A stretch of 64,000 nt of DNA from JAJXWB01 sp965246795 (GTDB taxonomy: Bacteria > Pseudomonadota > Alphaproteobacteria > Rhizobiales > Beijerinckiaceae), in NCBI GenBank assembly GCA_965246795.1, contig CBDFFN010000005.1, positions 62,001 to 126,000 of the forward strand, given 5' to 3'. Every line of letters starts with the position of its first letter. Positions within the stretch are counted from its first letter, which is position 1. Below are positions 16,765 to 26,093 of the stretch, one piece after another. The notes under the pieces were generated by a model. The model was given only the letters and a program-made list of their open reading frames with translations. It was not told the DNA's origin and did not search any database. Both the position numbers and the translations under genes were made by a program.

Positions 16765-18143
16765 GCGGCAGCTCCAGTAGGTGTTGCGAGGGCTTGACGG
16801 ACGAGCGCGCGAAACCGGTCGCCGCGCACTTCGTAATTCGGGAACTGGTCGTAGGACGCGCAGGCCGGCGAAAGAAGCACGACGGGCTCGCGCGCCGATG
16901 AATTCGCGGCGTCGCTTGCGGCGTGGGCGACGGCAATGTCGAGCGTACCGCAGTCCTGGTGCGCGACGTGTCCGTTGAGCGTTACGGCAAAAGCAGCAGC
17001 GGACTCACCGATGAGATAGGCTTTTGCGATGCGCGGAAACAGCGGCGCGAGCGGCGCGATGCCCTCCGACTTCGCGCGCCCACCAAGGATCCAATGGATG
17101 TCGTGGAAGGAGCCGAGCGCCTTCTCCGTCGCGTCGGCGTTGGTCGCTTTCGAGTCGTTGACGAAAAACACGCGACCCTGACGCGCGACTTCTTCCATGC
17201 GATGCGGCAGCCCACCGAAGGAGGCGAGCGCCGCTTGCAGCGCACGCAGATCGCGACGCGGCTCAAGTGCGAAGAGCGTCGCGACGGCAACGGCGGCGTT
17301 CTGTGCGTTGTGCATGCCGCGCAAGGTCGAAATGCCGGCGAGATCGGCGACGACTTCGGAGCCGCGGAGCAAACGCGTGCCATCGACGGTGATGTCGGCG
17401 CTTGTCAGGGTGTGTGTCGAGGTTGTCGTCTGATGCACTTGACGCCGTTGCGCGATGGCCTGTGTGAATGCATCGTCGACAGCGATCACTGCATGCACGC
17501 TTTTCGCGACCAGCCGCTCCTTGATGGCCGCGTAATTCTCTAGCGAGCCGTGCCGGTCGAGATGGTCGGGCGTAATGTTGAGCAGCACGCCGACGGACGG
17601 CGCGAGCGATGGCGTGAGATCGATCTGGAACGTCGAGAGTTCGAGCACATGCACGCGGGCTGTAGCCGGCGGCTCCAGCGCCAGCGCCGGTACGCCGATA
17701 TTGCCACCCATCTGCACATCGGCACCAAGTTCGCGCAGCAGATGCGCGATGAGCGCCGTCGTCGTGGATTTGCCGTTCGTGCCGGTGATGGCGACAAAAG
17801 ACGCATCGGACGCGTTTGCAGTCCGCTCACGACAAAATACTTCGATGTCGCCGATGATTTCGACGCCCGCGGCCTTGGCCAGCGGAACTGTCCAGTGCGG
17901 CGTCGGATGCGTCAGCGGCACGCCCGGCGAAAGCACGAAACTATCGAATGTCTGCCAGTCCGCCTGCGCGAGATCGGCAATATCGAAGCCTTCAGCCGTC
18001 GCCTTTTCGCGCGCGGCAGAACCGTCGTCCCAGCAAACCACCTTCGCGCCACCTGCAACGAGGGCGCGCGCGGTCGCGAGCCCCGAGCCCCCGAGCCCGA
18101 AGAGCGCGACGCACTTTCCGGCGAAGGTGGTCGCCGGGATCAT
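16761..18143 (-). CDS. murD: UDP-N-acetylmuramoyl-L-alanine--D-glutamate ligase MurD
   Basis: Cytoplasmic ligase that adds D-glutamate. The 460 residues start with the UDP-binding loop LFGLGGSGLATARAL. The ATP-binding loop is ITGTNGKSTTTALIAHLL (about residues 118-135). NITPDHLDRHGS marks the Mur-ligase central domain, and FVNDSKATNADATEKAL the C-terminal domain. It is separated from mraY upstream by 113 nt filled largely with repeat copy 2, one of the few gaps in this otherwise tightly packed cluster. Confidence 0.97.
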   Translation of the reverse strand: MIPATTFAGKCVALFGLGGSGLATARALVAGGAKVVCWDDGSAAREKATAEGFDIADLAQADWQTFDSFVLSPGVPLTHPTPHWTVPLAKAAGVEIIGDIEVFCRERTANASDASFVAITGTNGKSTTTALIAHLLRELGADVQMGGNIGVPALALEPPATARVHVLELSTFQIDLTPSLAPSVGVLLNITPDHLDRHGSLENYAAIKERLVAKSVHAVIAVDDAFTQAIAQRRQVHQTTTSTHTLTSADITVDGTRLLRGSEVVADLAGISTLRGMHNAQNAAVAVATLFALEPRRDLRALQAALASFGGLPHRMEEVARQGRVFFVNDSKATNADATEKALGSFHDIHWILGGRAKSEGIAPLAPLFPRIAKAYLIGESAAAFAVTLNGHVAHQDCGTLDIAVAHAASDAANSSAREPVVLLSPACASYDQFPNYEVRGDRFRALVRQALATPTGAAA

Positions 18144-18164
18144 CTGCGCGCATCCCCACCGCGT

Positions 18165-18255
18165 GGACTCACGCGAACGAAAAGGACTCGCGCCAGCTTC
18201 ATATGCTGGAGCATGTCCTCGCTCGCCAAACCGTGTCCACTTTGGCGGGACATGC
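18165..18255 (-). repeat. Palindromic repeat element, copy 2 of 3
   Basis: Reverse-oriented copy of the element at 6455. It begins (minus strand) with GCATGTCC at 18255 and pairs with GGACATGC. The inner stem here is CGCCAAA/TTTGGCG, where copy 1 has CGCCGAA/TTCGGCG, a compensated base-pair change. The second hairpin CCAGC/GCTGG is one pair longer than in copy 1. It sits between mraY and murD and ends 1 nt from the mraY stop. Confidence 0.85.
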
Positions 18256-18256
18256 T

Positions 18257-19336
18257 TTAGCGGACTTTCAGCGTCGAGAGGCCAACGAGCGCGAGCACGA
18301 ACGCGATGATCCAGAAGCGCATCACGACTTGTGGCTCGGACCAGCCGAGCTGCTCGAAATGATGATGGATCGGCGCCATCTTGAACACGCGCTTGCCGGT
18401 GAGCTTGAACGACGCGACCTGCAGGATCACTGAGATCGCCTCAACGACGAAAATTCCGCCGATGACGATGAGTTCGATCTCGTGCTTGACCGCGATAGCG
18501 ACCGTGCCGATAAGGCCGCCGAGCGCGAGCGAGCCCGTGTCCCCCATGAAAATCTGCGCCGGCGGCGCGTTGAACCACAGGAACCCAAGTCCGGCACCGA
18601 TCAAAGCGCTGCACACGATGGCAAGTTCGCCTGCGCCCGGCACGTAATTGATGCCGAGATAGGACGAGAAAATCGTATTGCCTGCGAGATAGGCGATGAT
18701 CGCGAATGTACCGCCGGCAATCATCGTCGGCACGATCGCGAGGCCATCGAGGCCATCGGTCAGATTCACGGAATTGCCGGCTGCGACGATGACGAACGGC
18801 CCGAACAGAAGAAAGAACAGGCCGAGATTGAGCGCATAATCCCTGCCGAACGGCAGCGCGATTTTCGTCACATTGGCGCTGCCGTAACGCATCATCGCGA
18901 GGCACGCGATAAGCGCGATGGCGAACTCGATCGCAAGACGCGCTTTGCCGGAGAAGCCTTTATGGCTCTGCCGAGTAACCTTCAGGTAATCGTCATAAAA
19001 TCCGATGAGGCCGAAACCGACCATCACGAGCAGTACGACCCATACATAAGGGTTGCGCAGATTGGCCCAAAGCAGTGTGCCGACGACGAGGCCCGAGAGG
19101 ATCATCAGGCCCCCCATCGTGGGCGTGCCCTTTTTCACGAGATGCGTCTGCGGTCCGTCGCTGCGGATCGGCTGGCCCTTGCCCTGTTTCAGGCGCAGCG
19201 ACGCGATGATCGACGGACCGAAGAAAAAGACGAAAAGCAGTGCTGTCGCGGCCGCACCGGCGGCGCGAAATGTGATGTAGCGGAACAGGTTCAGCGGGCT
19301 GAACAGATAAGCGTAATCGGCGAGAAGGCTCAGCAT
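18257..19336 (-). CDS. mraY: Phospho-N-acetylmuramoyl-pentapeptide-transferase MraY
   Basis: Inner-membrane enzyme making lipid I from undecaprenyl phosphate and UDP-MurNAc-pentapeptide. Starting at the ATG at 19336, 4 nt after the murF stop, it has 359 residues, the family length; longer in-frame starts overlap murF and are rejected. About ten hydrophobic segments are seen. Catalytic motifs: GFYDDYLKV (Asp pair), NLTDGLDGLA (Mg2+ Asp), MGDTGSLALGG, and the C-terminal PIHHHFEQLGWSE histidine loop. Confidence 0.97.
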   Translation of the reverse strand: MLSLLADYAYLFSPLNLFRYITFRAAGAAATALLFVFFFGPSIIASLRLKQGKGQPIRSDGPQTHLVKKGTPTMGGLMILSGLVVGTLLWANLRNPYVWVVLLVMVGFGLIGFYDDYLKVTRQSHKGFSGKARLAIEFAIALIACLAMMRYGSANVTKIALPFGRDYALNLGLFFLLFGPFVIVAAGNSVNLTDGLDGLAIVPTMIAGGTFAIIAYLAGNTIFSSYLGINYVPGAGELAIVCSALIGAGLGFLWFNAPPAQIFMGDTGSLALGGLIGTVAIAVKHEIELIVIGGIFVVEAISVILQVASFKLTGKRVFKMAPIHHHFEQLGWSEPQVVMRFWIIAFVLALVGLSTLKVR

Positions 19337-19340
19337 CGGG

Positions 19341-20777
19341 TCAGCCTTCGGCCTGCTGCGCGTTGTCGGCGAAATCACGACGAAGGCGGTTGACGATCGA
19401 TCCCATGCGGCTTCCGTTCGATCCCTTGATCATGACGACATCGCCATCGGCAATCGCGCCGACGACGATCGTTTCGAGCGATGCGGCATCCCGCGCGAAA
19501 CCGCCACGACGCGCGTGGGGAAGCGCGTCGTAGAGATTGCGCATCAGTGGGCCAGCCGCAAAGACGACATCGACGTCGTTGCGCTCGACATCCGCGGCAA
19601 TCGCGCCGTGCAGGGCGGCTGCCTCCGGTCCCAGTTCCAGCATGTCGCCGAGCACGGCGACGCGGCGTCCACCGGGTTCGCGGGCAACGCTGCCGAGCAC
19701 GTCGAGCGCCGCCGCCATCGAGACCGGATTGGCGTTGTAGCTTTCGTCGATGAGCGTGATGGCGCAATCCTCGGTTTCGAGCTTTTCGCGCGTGCCGCGT
19801 CCGCTCGGCGGCGCGATCGAAGCGAGCGATGTTGCAGCTGCGTCGATGTCGCCGCCCATCGCACGCAAGGCAAGCAGCACGGCGAGCGAATTCATGGCGA
19901 TGTGGCGTCCGGGCATGCCGAGTCGATACGTGACACGACGGCCGAGAATGTCGGCCTCGACGCGGGCGCCGTCGGCAGTCTCTTCGCAAGAGACGAGACG
20001 CGCCTCCGCTTTTTCATGCGCGCTGAAACCGAGCACGAAGCGCACGGGACCAGCCAGCGCAAGCTCTCGCAACCGCTCGAATTCCGCATCGTCGCGATTG
20101 AGCACGGCCACGCCGCCGCGCACGACGCCCGAGAAAATCTCGGCCTTCGCGTCCGCGATGGCTTCGATCGAGCCGAGATGTTCGAGATGCACCGGCGCGA
20201 TCTTTGTGATGATCGCGACATGCGGGCGCACCATGCCGACAAGCGGCGTGATCTCGCCGGCGTGGTTCATGCCGATCTCGAAAATACCGAAGCGGGTCGA
20301 CGCGGGCATGCGCGCCAAGGTCAGCGGTACGCCCCAATGATTGTTGTAGGACGCGACGGAAGCATGTGTCGGCGCTTGCGCCGATAACACGTGCCGCAAC
20401 ATCTCTTTCGTCGTCGTTTTGCCGACAGAGCCGGTGACGGCGGCAATGCGCGCCTTGCTGCGTTTCCGCCCTGCGCCCGCAAGACCTTCGAGCGCACGCA
20501 AGGTATCGTGCACGACGTACAAACGGCCTTCGCCTTTCAGGGTATCGGCATGCGCCTCGTCGACGATGGCAGCTGCGGCCCCCATTTCGAATGCGCGACG
20601 CACATGCGCGTGGCCGTCGGAATTGTCGCCTCTCAGTGCAACGAAGAGATCGCCGGACAACAGCGTACGCGTGTCGATGGAGATGCCGCGGACGCCCGCG
20701 CCGAGCGTTCCGGACACGCGGGCGTCGAGCGGCTTAACAAGCCCAAGCGCGGACCAGAGGGGTTTGTCGATCATCAT
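19341..20777 (-). CDS. murF: UDP-MurNAc-tripeptide--D-alanyl-D-alanine ligase MurF
   Basis: Adds the D-Ala-D-Ala dipeptide made by Ddl. It has 478 residues. The ATP loop is VTGSVGKTTTKEMLRHVL (about residues 114-131), with NNHWGVPLTL and FEIGMNHAGEI following, and DESYNANPVSM in the central domain. The start (ATGATGA) overlaps the murE stop. The Ala-rich C-terminus ends just before mraY. Confidence 0.97.
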   Translation of the reverse strand: MMIDKPLWSALGLVKPLDARVSGTLGAGVRGISIDTRTLLSGDLFVALRGDNSDGHAHVRRAFEMGAAAAIVDEAHADTLKGEGRLYVVHDTLRALEGLAGAGRKRSKARIAAVTGSVGKTTTKEMLRHVLSAQAPTHASVASYNNHWGVPLTLARMPASTRFGIFEIGMNHAGEITPLVGMVRPHVAIITKIAPVHLEHLGSIEAIADAKAEIFSGVVRGGVAVLNRDDAEFERLRELALAGPVRFVLGFSAHEKAEARLVSCEETADGARVEADILGRRVTYRLGMPGRHIAMNSLAVLLALRAMGGDIDAAATSLASIAPPSGRGTREKLETEDCAITLIDESYNANPVSMAAALDVLGSVAREPGGRRVAVLGDMLELGPEAAALHGAIAADVERNDVDVVFAAGPLMRNLYDALPHARRGGFARDAASLETIVVGAIADGDVVMIKGSNGSRMGSIVNRLRRDFADNAQQAEG

Positions 20778-22237
20778 GCGCCCCCTTTTGCGTTCGCCAG
20801 CGCGATGCGGACCGTCTCGTGGTCGGAGAACGGAAGCACCTCTGAACCGACGATCTGGCCCGTTTCATGGCCCTTGCCGGCCACGACGAGAATGTCGCCG
20901 CTGCGGAGTGCAGCGACGGCAGTCTCGATCGCTTTGTGTCGGTCGCCGATCTCGATGACTTCCGCCGTGCCGTCGTGCGTGCCTGCGAGAATCTCCTGAC
21001 GGATGATCGCCGGGCGTTCGCTCCGCGGGTTGTCGTCGGTGACATAGACGATGTCGGCGTCGCGCGAAGCGATCGCGCCCATTAGCGGCCGCTTGCCGCG
21101 ATCGCGATCGCCGCCGCAGCCGAACAACGCAACGAGTCTGCCGCGCGTCAGGGGACGCAGCGTTTCGAGCACTTTCGCAAGCGCGTCGGGCTTGTGCGCG
21201 TAATCGACGAAAACATCGGCGCCGTCGCGTGTGCCGCTATGCTCAAGACGTCCAGGCGCGCCTTCGAGTTTTTCCAGCGCGGCAAAGACGTCGGCCGCGC
21301 GTTCGCCGGTCGCAATAGCAAGACCTGCGGCAACCAGTGCGTTCGAAACCTGGAACGCGCCTGCGAGTGGCAGACGGATTGTGTAGCGCTGCGCGTCGTG
21401 GTTCACCACGAGCGTCGTTGCACGCGCGTCCGCCTGTGCGCTTTCGAGATGGATGCCTTCGCCGCGCGCACCGATTGTCAGCACGGGACAGCCATGCACG
21501 CGTGCTGCGTCGGCCACGCGCTGCACGACATCGCTGTCGGCGTCGATTACGGCGGTCGCGCCAGATGGTAGCAGCGTCGAGAATAATCGCAGTTTTGCCG
21601 CGAGATATTCGTCGAGGTCAGCGTGATAGTCGAGATGGTCGCGCGACAGATTTGTGAAGCCTGCCGCCGCAAGCCGCACGCCGTCCAGACGGCGTTGGTC
21701 GAGCCCGTGCGACGATGCTTCCATTGCGAGATGCGTAACGCCGTCGCCTGCGATGCGGTCGAGCGTCTGGTGCAGCGTGACCGGGTCGGGCGTCGTCAGC
21801 GAACCGTAGGTGTCGCCGGATGGAGTCACGAGGCCGATCGTGCCGAGCGATGCTGCCTGCCGGCCGCAGGCGCGCCAGATCTGGCGCAGGAATGCGGCAA
21901 CGGATGTCTTTCCGCTCGTGCCGGTGACGGCAGCGATGACGGCGGGCTGGCGGGGATGTAGACGCGCGGCCGCTGCGGCGAGCGCGGCGCGAACGTCGGC
22001 GATCGAAATGACCGGCACCGGCAGATCGACGGTGGGCGCACGTTCGGCGACAATCGCCACCGCACCACGTCGTGCTGCATCGGCCGCGAAGGACAGTCCG
22101 TCCGCTTTCGCGCCGGACACCGCAAAAAACAGCGCACCGGGTACGATCGCGCGGCTGTCGGCCGACACGGTCGTGATGTCTTGGGAAGACAGGGCCGGCG
22201 GCAGGATGCTCGCCGGCAAAAGCTCGCCCAGCCGCAT
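20774..22237 (-). CDS. murE: UDP-MurNAc-L-Ala-D-Glu--meso-diaminopimelate ligase MurE
   Basis: Adds meso-diaminopimelate to the peptide stem. The ATG at 22237 overlaps the ftsI stop (ATGA) and gives 487 residues; the longer open frame is a shadow of ftsI. Motifs: the ATP loop VTGTSGKTSVAAFLRQIW, the carbamylated-lysine region, and the DDNPRSE motif (about three quarters along) that specifies meso-DAP rather than lysine. The cell wall is therefore expected to be of the DAP type. Confidence 0.97.
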   Translation of the reverse strand: MRLGELLPASILPPALSSQDITTVSADSRAIVPGALFFAVSGAKADGLSFAADAARRGAVAIVAERAPTVDLPVPVISIADVRAALAAAAARLHPRQPAVIAAVTGTSGKTSVAAFLRQIWRACGRQAASLGTIGLVTPSGDTYGSLTTPDPVTLHQTLDRIAGDGVTHLAMEASSHGLDQRRLDGVRLAAAGFTNLSRDHLDYHADLDEYLAAKLRLFSTLLPSGATAVIDADSDVVQRVADAARVHGCPVLTIGARGEGIHLESAQADARATTLVVNHDAQRYTIRLPLAGAFQVSNALVAAGLAIATGERAADVFAALEKLEGAPGRLEHSGTRDGADVFVDYAHKPDALAKVLETLRPLTRGRLVALFGCGGDRDRGKRPLMGAIASRDADIVYVTDDNPRSERPAIIRQEILAGTHDGTAEVIEIGDRHKAIETAVAALRSGDILVVAGKGHETGQIVGSEVLPFSDHETVRIALANAKGGA

Positions 22238-23994
22238 CAATGTGCGCCGGCCGGCGGTTTCGCCGGAATGTTGGCCATGCCGTAGCCGAGGCGCGCCAGC
22301 AACGGGAAGGGCTGTGCGGGCGGATCGAAACGCGGCGGCAAACCGAGGATCGGCCCGGCACGCTCGACGATCTTGCCCGTGATGGCGCCGGAGTTCCACG
22401 CCGCCGTCGCGTAGCCATGCGTCTCCGGCAGCCCCTGCGGCTCGTCGAGGATTGTCATGAAAAGGTACTTCGGTTTGTCCGAGGGCGCGATCGCCATGAA
22501 CGTCGTAAAAAGCCGGGTCTTCGAATAGCGGCCACCGATCACTTTTTCGGCGGTGCCGGTCTTTCCGCCGACGAAATAGCCGGGAATGTTCGTCGTCTTG
22601 GCGCTGCCGATCTCTGCGTTGAGGCGCATGAGATAACGCATGCTCTCGCTCACTTCCGGGCGTACGACGCGCGGTGCATCCTTGCGCGCATCGTCTTCGT
22701 TGCGTTTCAGGAAGGTGGGCTTGACGAGCTGACCTCCGTTGACGAGTGCGCCGACGGCCATCATCGCCTGCAGTGGCGCGACCGCGAGACCGTGGCCGAA
22801 CGCGATGGTCATCGTGTTCAGCTCGCCCCAGTTCTTCGGCACGATCGGCTCGGCGTTTTCGGGCAACTCAGTCCGGAGACGATCAAGCTGGCCCATCTTG
22901 CGCAGAAACGCCTTGTGGCCTTCGACACCGACCATCAGCGCCATGCGCGCGGTGCCGATGTTTGAGGAATAGGTGAAGACTTCCGGCACGCTCAGCGCGC
23001 GGCGTTGTGCGTGGTAATCGTGAATGGCGAAGCGACCGGAGCGCAATTCGTTGCGCGCGTCGAGCCGCGAATTCAGGTTTACCTTGTTGGCTTCGAGCGC
23101 CATCGCGATGGAGATCGCCTTGAAGGTCGAGCCCATCTCGAAGACGCCGACGTTGAGCCGGTTGATGTGGTTCGGTTCGAGCGCATCGACCGGATTGTTC
23201 GGATCGTAGTCGGGCATGGACGCATAGGCGATGATCTCGCCTGTGTTGACGTCCATAATCGCGGCGCCACCGGCCCGAGCCCTGTATTTCTCGATGCCCT
23301 TGGCAAGTTCGTCGCGCACGGCCTGCGTCGCGCGCAGATCGAGTGATAGCGAGACCGGCTGCAGCGTTTCCTGCGTCAGCTGGAAGCCGGCGCCGTGCAG
23401 GTCGGCGAGGCCCTGTCCGTCGATCCACTTCTCGATGCCGGCGATGCCGACATTATCGATGTTTGCGAAGCCGAGCACATGCGCGCCGAGTGGGCCGTTC
23501 GGATAGACACGCTTGTTCTCCGGCCAGAAGCCGACACCGGGCAGGCCGAGGCGATAGACCTCCGACTGCTGCTTCGGCGTAATCTCGCGCTTCACCCAGA
23601 TGAAGCCCTTCTTCGATCCGAGCTTTTCACGCAATTCCTTCGAATCGAGATCGGGGAAGACGGCGGTGATCAGTTCCGTCGCCTCGTCCTTGTCGATGAT
23701 GCGGCGTGGCTCGGCGAAGACAGACATGGTCTTCACGTCGGTGGCCATCATCTCGCCGTTACGATCGACGATCTGCGGACGCGCACCGGAGCTTTGCTCG
23801 ACCGCTGCACGGCGCAAGCTCGCGGGGTCTGGCTTGAAGCCGAAGTAGACGAGCCGCGCGCCGATGACGCAGTAAAGCGCGGCAAAACCGAGTGCGATAA
23901 TTTTCAGCCGGCCGCCGCTCTTGCCGAGATGCGTGGCAAACATGCCCGCAACGGTCGTGCGCAAGCGTGTGAGGAGCGGCACCGGCGTCGTCAC
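22237..23994 (-). CDS. ftsI: Septal D,D-transpeptidase FtsI (PBP3)
   Basis: Class B penicillin-binding protein that cross-links septal peptidoglycan with FtsW. From a GTG at 23994, one nucleotide after the ftsL stop, it has 585 residues. It has a short basic cytoplasmic tail, one transmembrane helix (IIALGFAALYCVIGARLVYFG), a dimerisation domain, then the transpeptidase with SxxK (GSTFKAIS), SxN (YSSNIG) and KTG (GGKTGTAEK). A longer frame upstream runs through ftsL with Arg-rich shadow sequence and is rejected. An ATG 51 nt further in would cut the cytoplasmic tail. Confidence 0.95.
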   Translation of the reverse strand: MTTPVPLLTRLRTTVAGMFATHLGKSGGRLKIIALGFAALYCVIGARLVYFGFKPDPASLRRAAVEQSSGARPQIVDRNGEMMATDVKTMSVFAEPRRIIDKDEATELITAVFPDLDSKELREKLGSKKGFIWVKREITPKQQSEVYRLGLPGVGFWPENKRVYPNGPLGAHVLGFANIDNVGIAGIEKWIDGQGLADLHGAGFQLTQETLQPVSLSLDLRATQAVRDELAKGIEKYRARAGGAAIMDVNTGEIIAYASMPDYDPNNPVDALEPNHINRLNVGVFEMGSTFKAISIAMALEANKVNLNSRLDARNELRSGRFAIHDYHAQRRALSVPEVFTYSSNIGTARMALMVGVEGHKAFLRKMGQLDRLRTELPENAEPIVPKNWGELNTMTIAFGHGLAVAPLQAMMAVGALVNGGQLVKPTFLKRNEDDARKDAPRVVRPEVSESMRYLMRLNAEIGSAKTTNIPGYFVGGKTGTAEKVIGGRYSKTRLFTTFMAIAPSDKPKYLFMTILDEPQGLPETHGYATAAWNSGAITGKIVERAGPILGLPPRFDPPAQPFPLLARLGYGMANIPAKPPAGAH

Positions 23995-23995
23995 G

Positions 23996-24379
23996 TCAGC
24001 GTCCCGCGCTGGCTGGCGTCGACGATGTCGCGCTGGCCGGTGTGTTGGTCGGCTCGGCAATGCCGAGGGCCTCGAGCTTGCGGCCGATGGCGTCGACACG
24101 TTGCGCACGCTCGGGCAGCGCCGCGAGAGCGCCGATCTGGCCAACGCCAGTCGCCTGCAGATCGAGATATTTGTCGGCGAGCGGCTGCAAACGTTCGGGC
24201 CGCGTCAGGAACGCCCATTCGGCGCGTTGCATGGCCAGCCCGTCGCGCGTCGTCTGGATTTCGCGCTTCATCTTGGCGATCTGTTCCTGTCGGAAGACCG
24301 TCTGGTATTTGATCGAATAGGCGTAGATCGCCGACCCGAGCAGGGCGAGCGCGGCGGCGACGTTGAGAAAGCGGATCAT
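23996..24379 (-). CDS. ftsL: Cell division protein FtsL
   Basis: Small bitopic divisome protein that binds FtsB and FtsQ. It has 127 residues: a short N-terminus, one transmembrane helix (about residues 5-22, LNVAAALALLGSAIYAYS), a periplasmic coiled-coil (about 25-60), and LTRPERLQPLADKYLDLQ, which is typical of alphaproteobacterial FtsL. The C-terminus is a Thr/Ser/Ala-rich tail. It lies between rsmH (4-nt overlap) and ftsI (1-nt gap). Position and topology support the call more than sequence identity does. Confidence 0.9.
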   Translation of the reverse strand: MIRFLNVAAALALLGSAIYAYSIKYQTVFRQEQIAKMKREIQTTRDGLAMQRAEWAFLTRPERLQPLADKYLDLQATGVGQIGALAALPERAQRVDAIGRKLEALGIAEPTNTPASATSSTPASAGR

Positions 24380-25395
24380 CGCGTGCGCCCTCCGGTCTGA
24401 GGGAAGAGACGCGGCTCACCGCCGCGCGCCGGAGCGTCGGTGCGGGTCGCGGCGCGCAATTTCGCGGAGCGCGCGCGCGGATTCCTGGCGATCTCGGCGT
24501 CGTCTGGAACCATGGGTTGCGGGCCGGAGAACTCGAAGGTCGGCGCAGCAACGGGCGGCTCGCCGGGCAGAAGTCGCGAGCGTGCCTGGCCCCGCCCGGA
24601 CCGACCCGCGAGAAATTGCTTCACTATGCGGTCTTCCAGCGAGTGGAAGGTCACGACGGCAAGTTTGCCGCCGGGCGCCAAGGCTTCTTCTGCGCCGTCG
24701 AGTGCGCGAGACAATTCGCCGAGTTCGTCGTTGACGGCGATGCGCAGCGCCTGAAACGTGCGCGTCGCCGGATGCATCTCGCCGAATTTGTGACCGAGGA
24801 GGCTCTTCACGAGATCGGCGAGCGCCAATGTCGTCGTCACCGGCGCTGTTTCGCGACGCGCGACGATCGCACGCGCGATGCGGCGCGACGCGCGCTCGTC
24901 GCCGAACTGATAGAGAATGTCGGCAAGCTCGTCTTGCTCGGCCTGCGCCAGAATGTCGGCGGCGGTACGCCCGCTTGCCTCCATCCGCATGTCGAGCGGT
25001 GCATCCTGCCGAAACGAAAAGCCGCGCGAGGCCTCGTCGAGCTGCATTGAGGAGACGCCGATGTCGAGCACCATTCCGGCAAGCGGACCGAGGTCGCGTC
25101 TTACTTCGGAAAGATCGCCGAACCGGGCTTCGCGCAACATGAGCCGGTCGCCAAATTCATCGACGAGCGGCGCACCTGCGGCGATGGCCGAGGGGTCGCG
25201 ATCGAGCGCGACGACGCGCGTGTCAGGATAGGCGAGCAGCGCGCGCGTGTAGCCGCCGGCGCCAAATGTCCCATCGAGGAAGAGGCCGCCGCGCTCCGGC
25301 GCCAGCGCCGTAATCGCGGCATGGAGAAGCACGGGAATGTGTCGGGCCGGTCCGCCAGCGGGGTCTGCCGAAACTGCCCCGCCGCCCAAGGTCAT
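24376..25395 (-). CDS. rsmH: 16S rRNA m4C1402 methyltransferase RsmH (MraW)
   Basis: SAM-dependent enzyme that methylates N4 of C1402 in 16S rRNA. The ATG at 25395 overlaps the mraZ stop (ATGA) and gives 339 residues. Motifs: HIPVLLHAAITAL near the N-terminus, the SAM loop FLDGTFGAGGYTRALL, VVALDRDPSAI, LDIGVSSMQLDEASRGFSF, and VVTFHSLEDRIVKQFL in the C-terminal half. The C-terminal tail is Arg-rich. Open sequence upstream of 25395 is a shadow of mraZ. Confidence 0.96.
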   Translation of the reverse strand: MTLGGGAVSADPAGGPARHIPVLLHAAITALAPERGGLFLDGTFGAGGYTRALLAYPDTRVVALDRDPSAIAAGAPLVDEFGDRLMLREARFGDLSEVRRDLGPLAGMVLDIGVSSMQLDEASRGFSFRQDAPLDMRMEASGRTAADILAQAEQDELADILYQFGDERASRRIARAIVARRETAPVTTTLALADLVKSLLGHKFGEMHPATRTFQALRIAVNDELGELSRALDGAEEALAPGGKLAVVTFHSLEDRIVKQFLAGRSGRGQARSRLLPGEPPVAAPTFEFSGPQPMVPDDAEIARNPRARSAKLRAATRTDAPARGGEPRLFPQTGGRTR

Positions 25396-25892
25396 TCCCG
25401 TGCTCCACGCATCGGCGGGGGAGGGGACCCGGCCGCACCCTGGGCTCCGAACTCGCTGCGCCGTTCCTTCACCTGCCGCTTGGCCTCGGCAAGATGGGCG
25501 GCGAACCGTGTCGGTTCCCAGATCTGAAATTTTCGTCCGAGGCCAACGATCAGGGCCTCGTCCGCCAATCCTGCATATTTGCGGGCTGCCTCGCCGAGAA
25601 GAATGCGGCCCTCGCCGTCGATCTTCACGATTTCGCTTGGGGCATAGACTGCTGTCGCCAGCATGTCCCACTGCTCCGAATGCGGCGACAATCCCGTCAG
25701 AAGAGCTTCCACATCCTCCAGAAGGCCGTGCCCGCCGCAGTCGAGCGCTGGCTGATAGAGCGACTGAGAGAGGTAGAGGCCTTCGAACCCGTCGCGGTTC
25801 ATCACCGTCCGGAAGGGCGCGGGAATCGAGAGCCGGCCCTTCGCATCGAAGCGATTGGTGAACTGTGAAACGAAGCGATTGACCTCGCCCAT
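25392..25892 (-). CDS. mraZ: Transcriptional regulator MraZ
   Basis: DNA-binding protein of the SpoVT-AbrB fold that represses its own dcw operon in E. coli. From the ATG at 25892 it has 166 residues. Two swapped-hairpin modules are visible: FDAKGRLSIPAPFR (about residues 15-28) and IDGEGRILLGEAARKYAG (about 90-107). A C-terminal tail rich in Gly/Pro follows. An in-frame GTG at 25904 is an alternative; neither start has a strong ribosome site. Four phased boxes upstream (25999-26033) match its expected operator. Confidence 0.94.
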   Translation of the reverse strand: MGEVNRFVSQFTNRFDAKGRLSIPAPFRTVMNRDGFEGLYLSQSLYQPALDCGGHGLLEDVEALLTGLSPHSEQWDMLATAVYAPSEIVKIDGEGRILLGEAARKYAGLADEALIVGLGRKFQIWEPTRFAAHLAEAKRQVKERRSEFGAQGAAGSPPPPMRGARE

Positions 25893-25998
25893 ACACGCAC
25901 TCACGCCACGACACGCGTCCGGTCAGGCGAGCGGTCGGAGTTTTACGCAGCGGAACCGCGCAAAAACCGGACACAGCGGGCGCAATCGCCCCGCATGA

Positions 25999-26033
25999 CG
26001 GGATGATGTGGGATATCATGGGCCTATGTGGGC
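25999..26033. promoter_or_regulatory. mraZ: Candidate MraZ operator: four 10-bp-phased (T/C)GGGN boxes
   Basis: Boxes CGGGA (25999), TGGGA (26009), TGGGC (26019) and TGGGC (26029) are each followed by a 5-nt spacer, giving exact 10-bp phasing. This is the TGGGN-N5 direct-repeat pattern described for the E. coli MraZ site. The boxes read on the plus strand, opposite to mraZ, and cover the -10 and the spacer of the predicted dcw promoter. Confidence 0.75.
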
Positions 26034-26038
26034 GTCAA
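26010..26038 (-). promoter_or_regulatory. Predicted promoter of the dcw cluster
   Basis: On the minus strand TTGACG (26033-26038) and TATCCC (26010-26015) are separated by exactly 17 nt. Transcription would start near 26003, about 110 nt before the mraZ ATG. It is the best sigma-70-type match in the gap between the acyltransferase and mraZ, and it is overlapped by the MraZ boxes. Confidence 0.6.
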
Positions 26039-26093
26039 CGAATTGAGTCGAAACGGGACACCCGTCGCGAACGCCTATTAAGCTTTGCGATGG

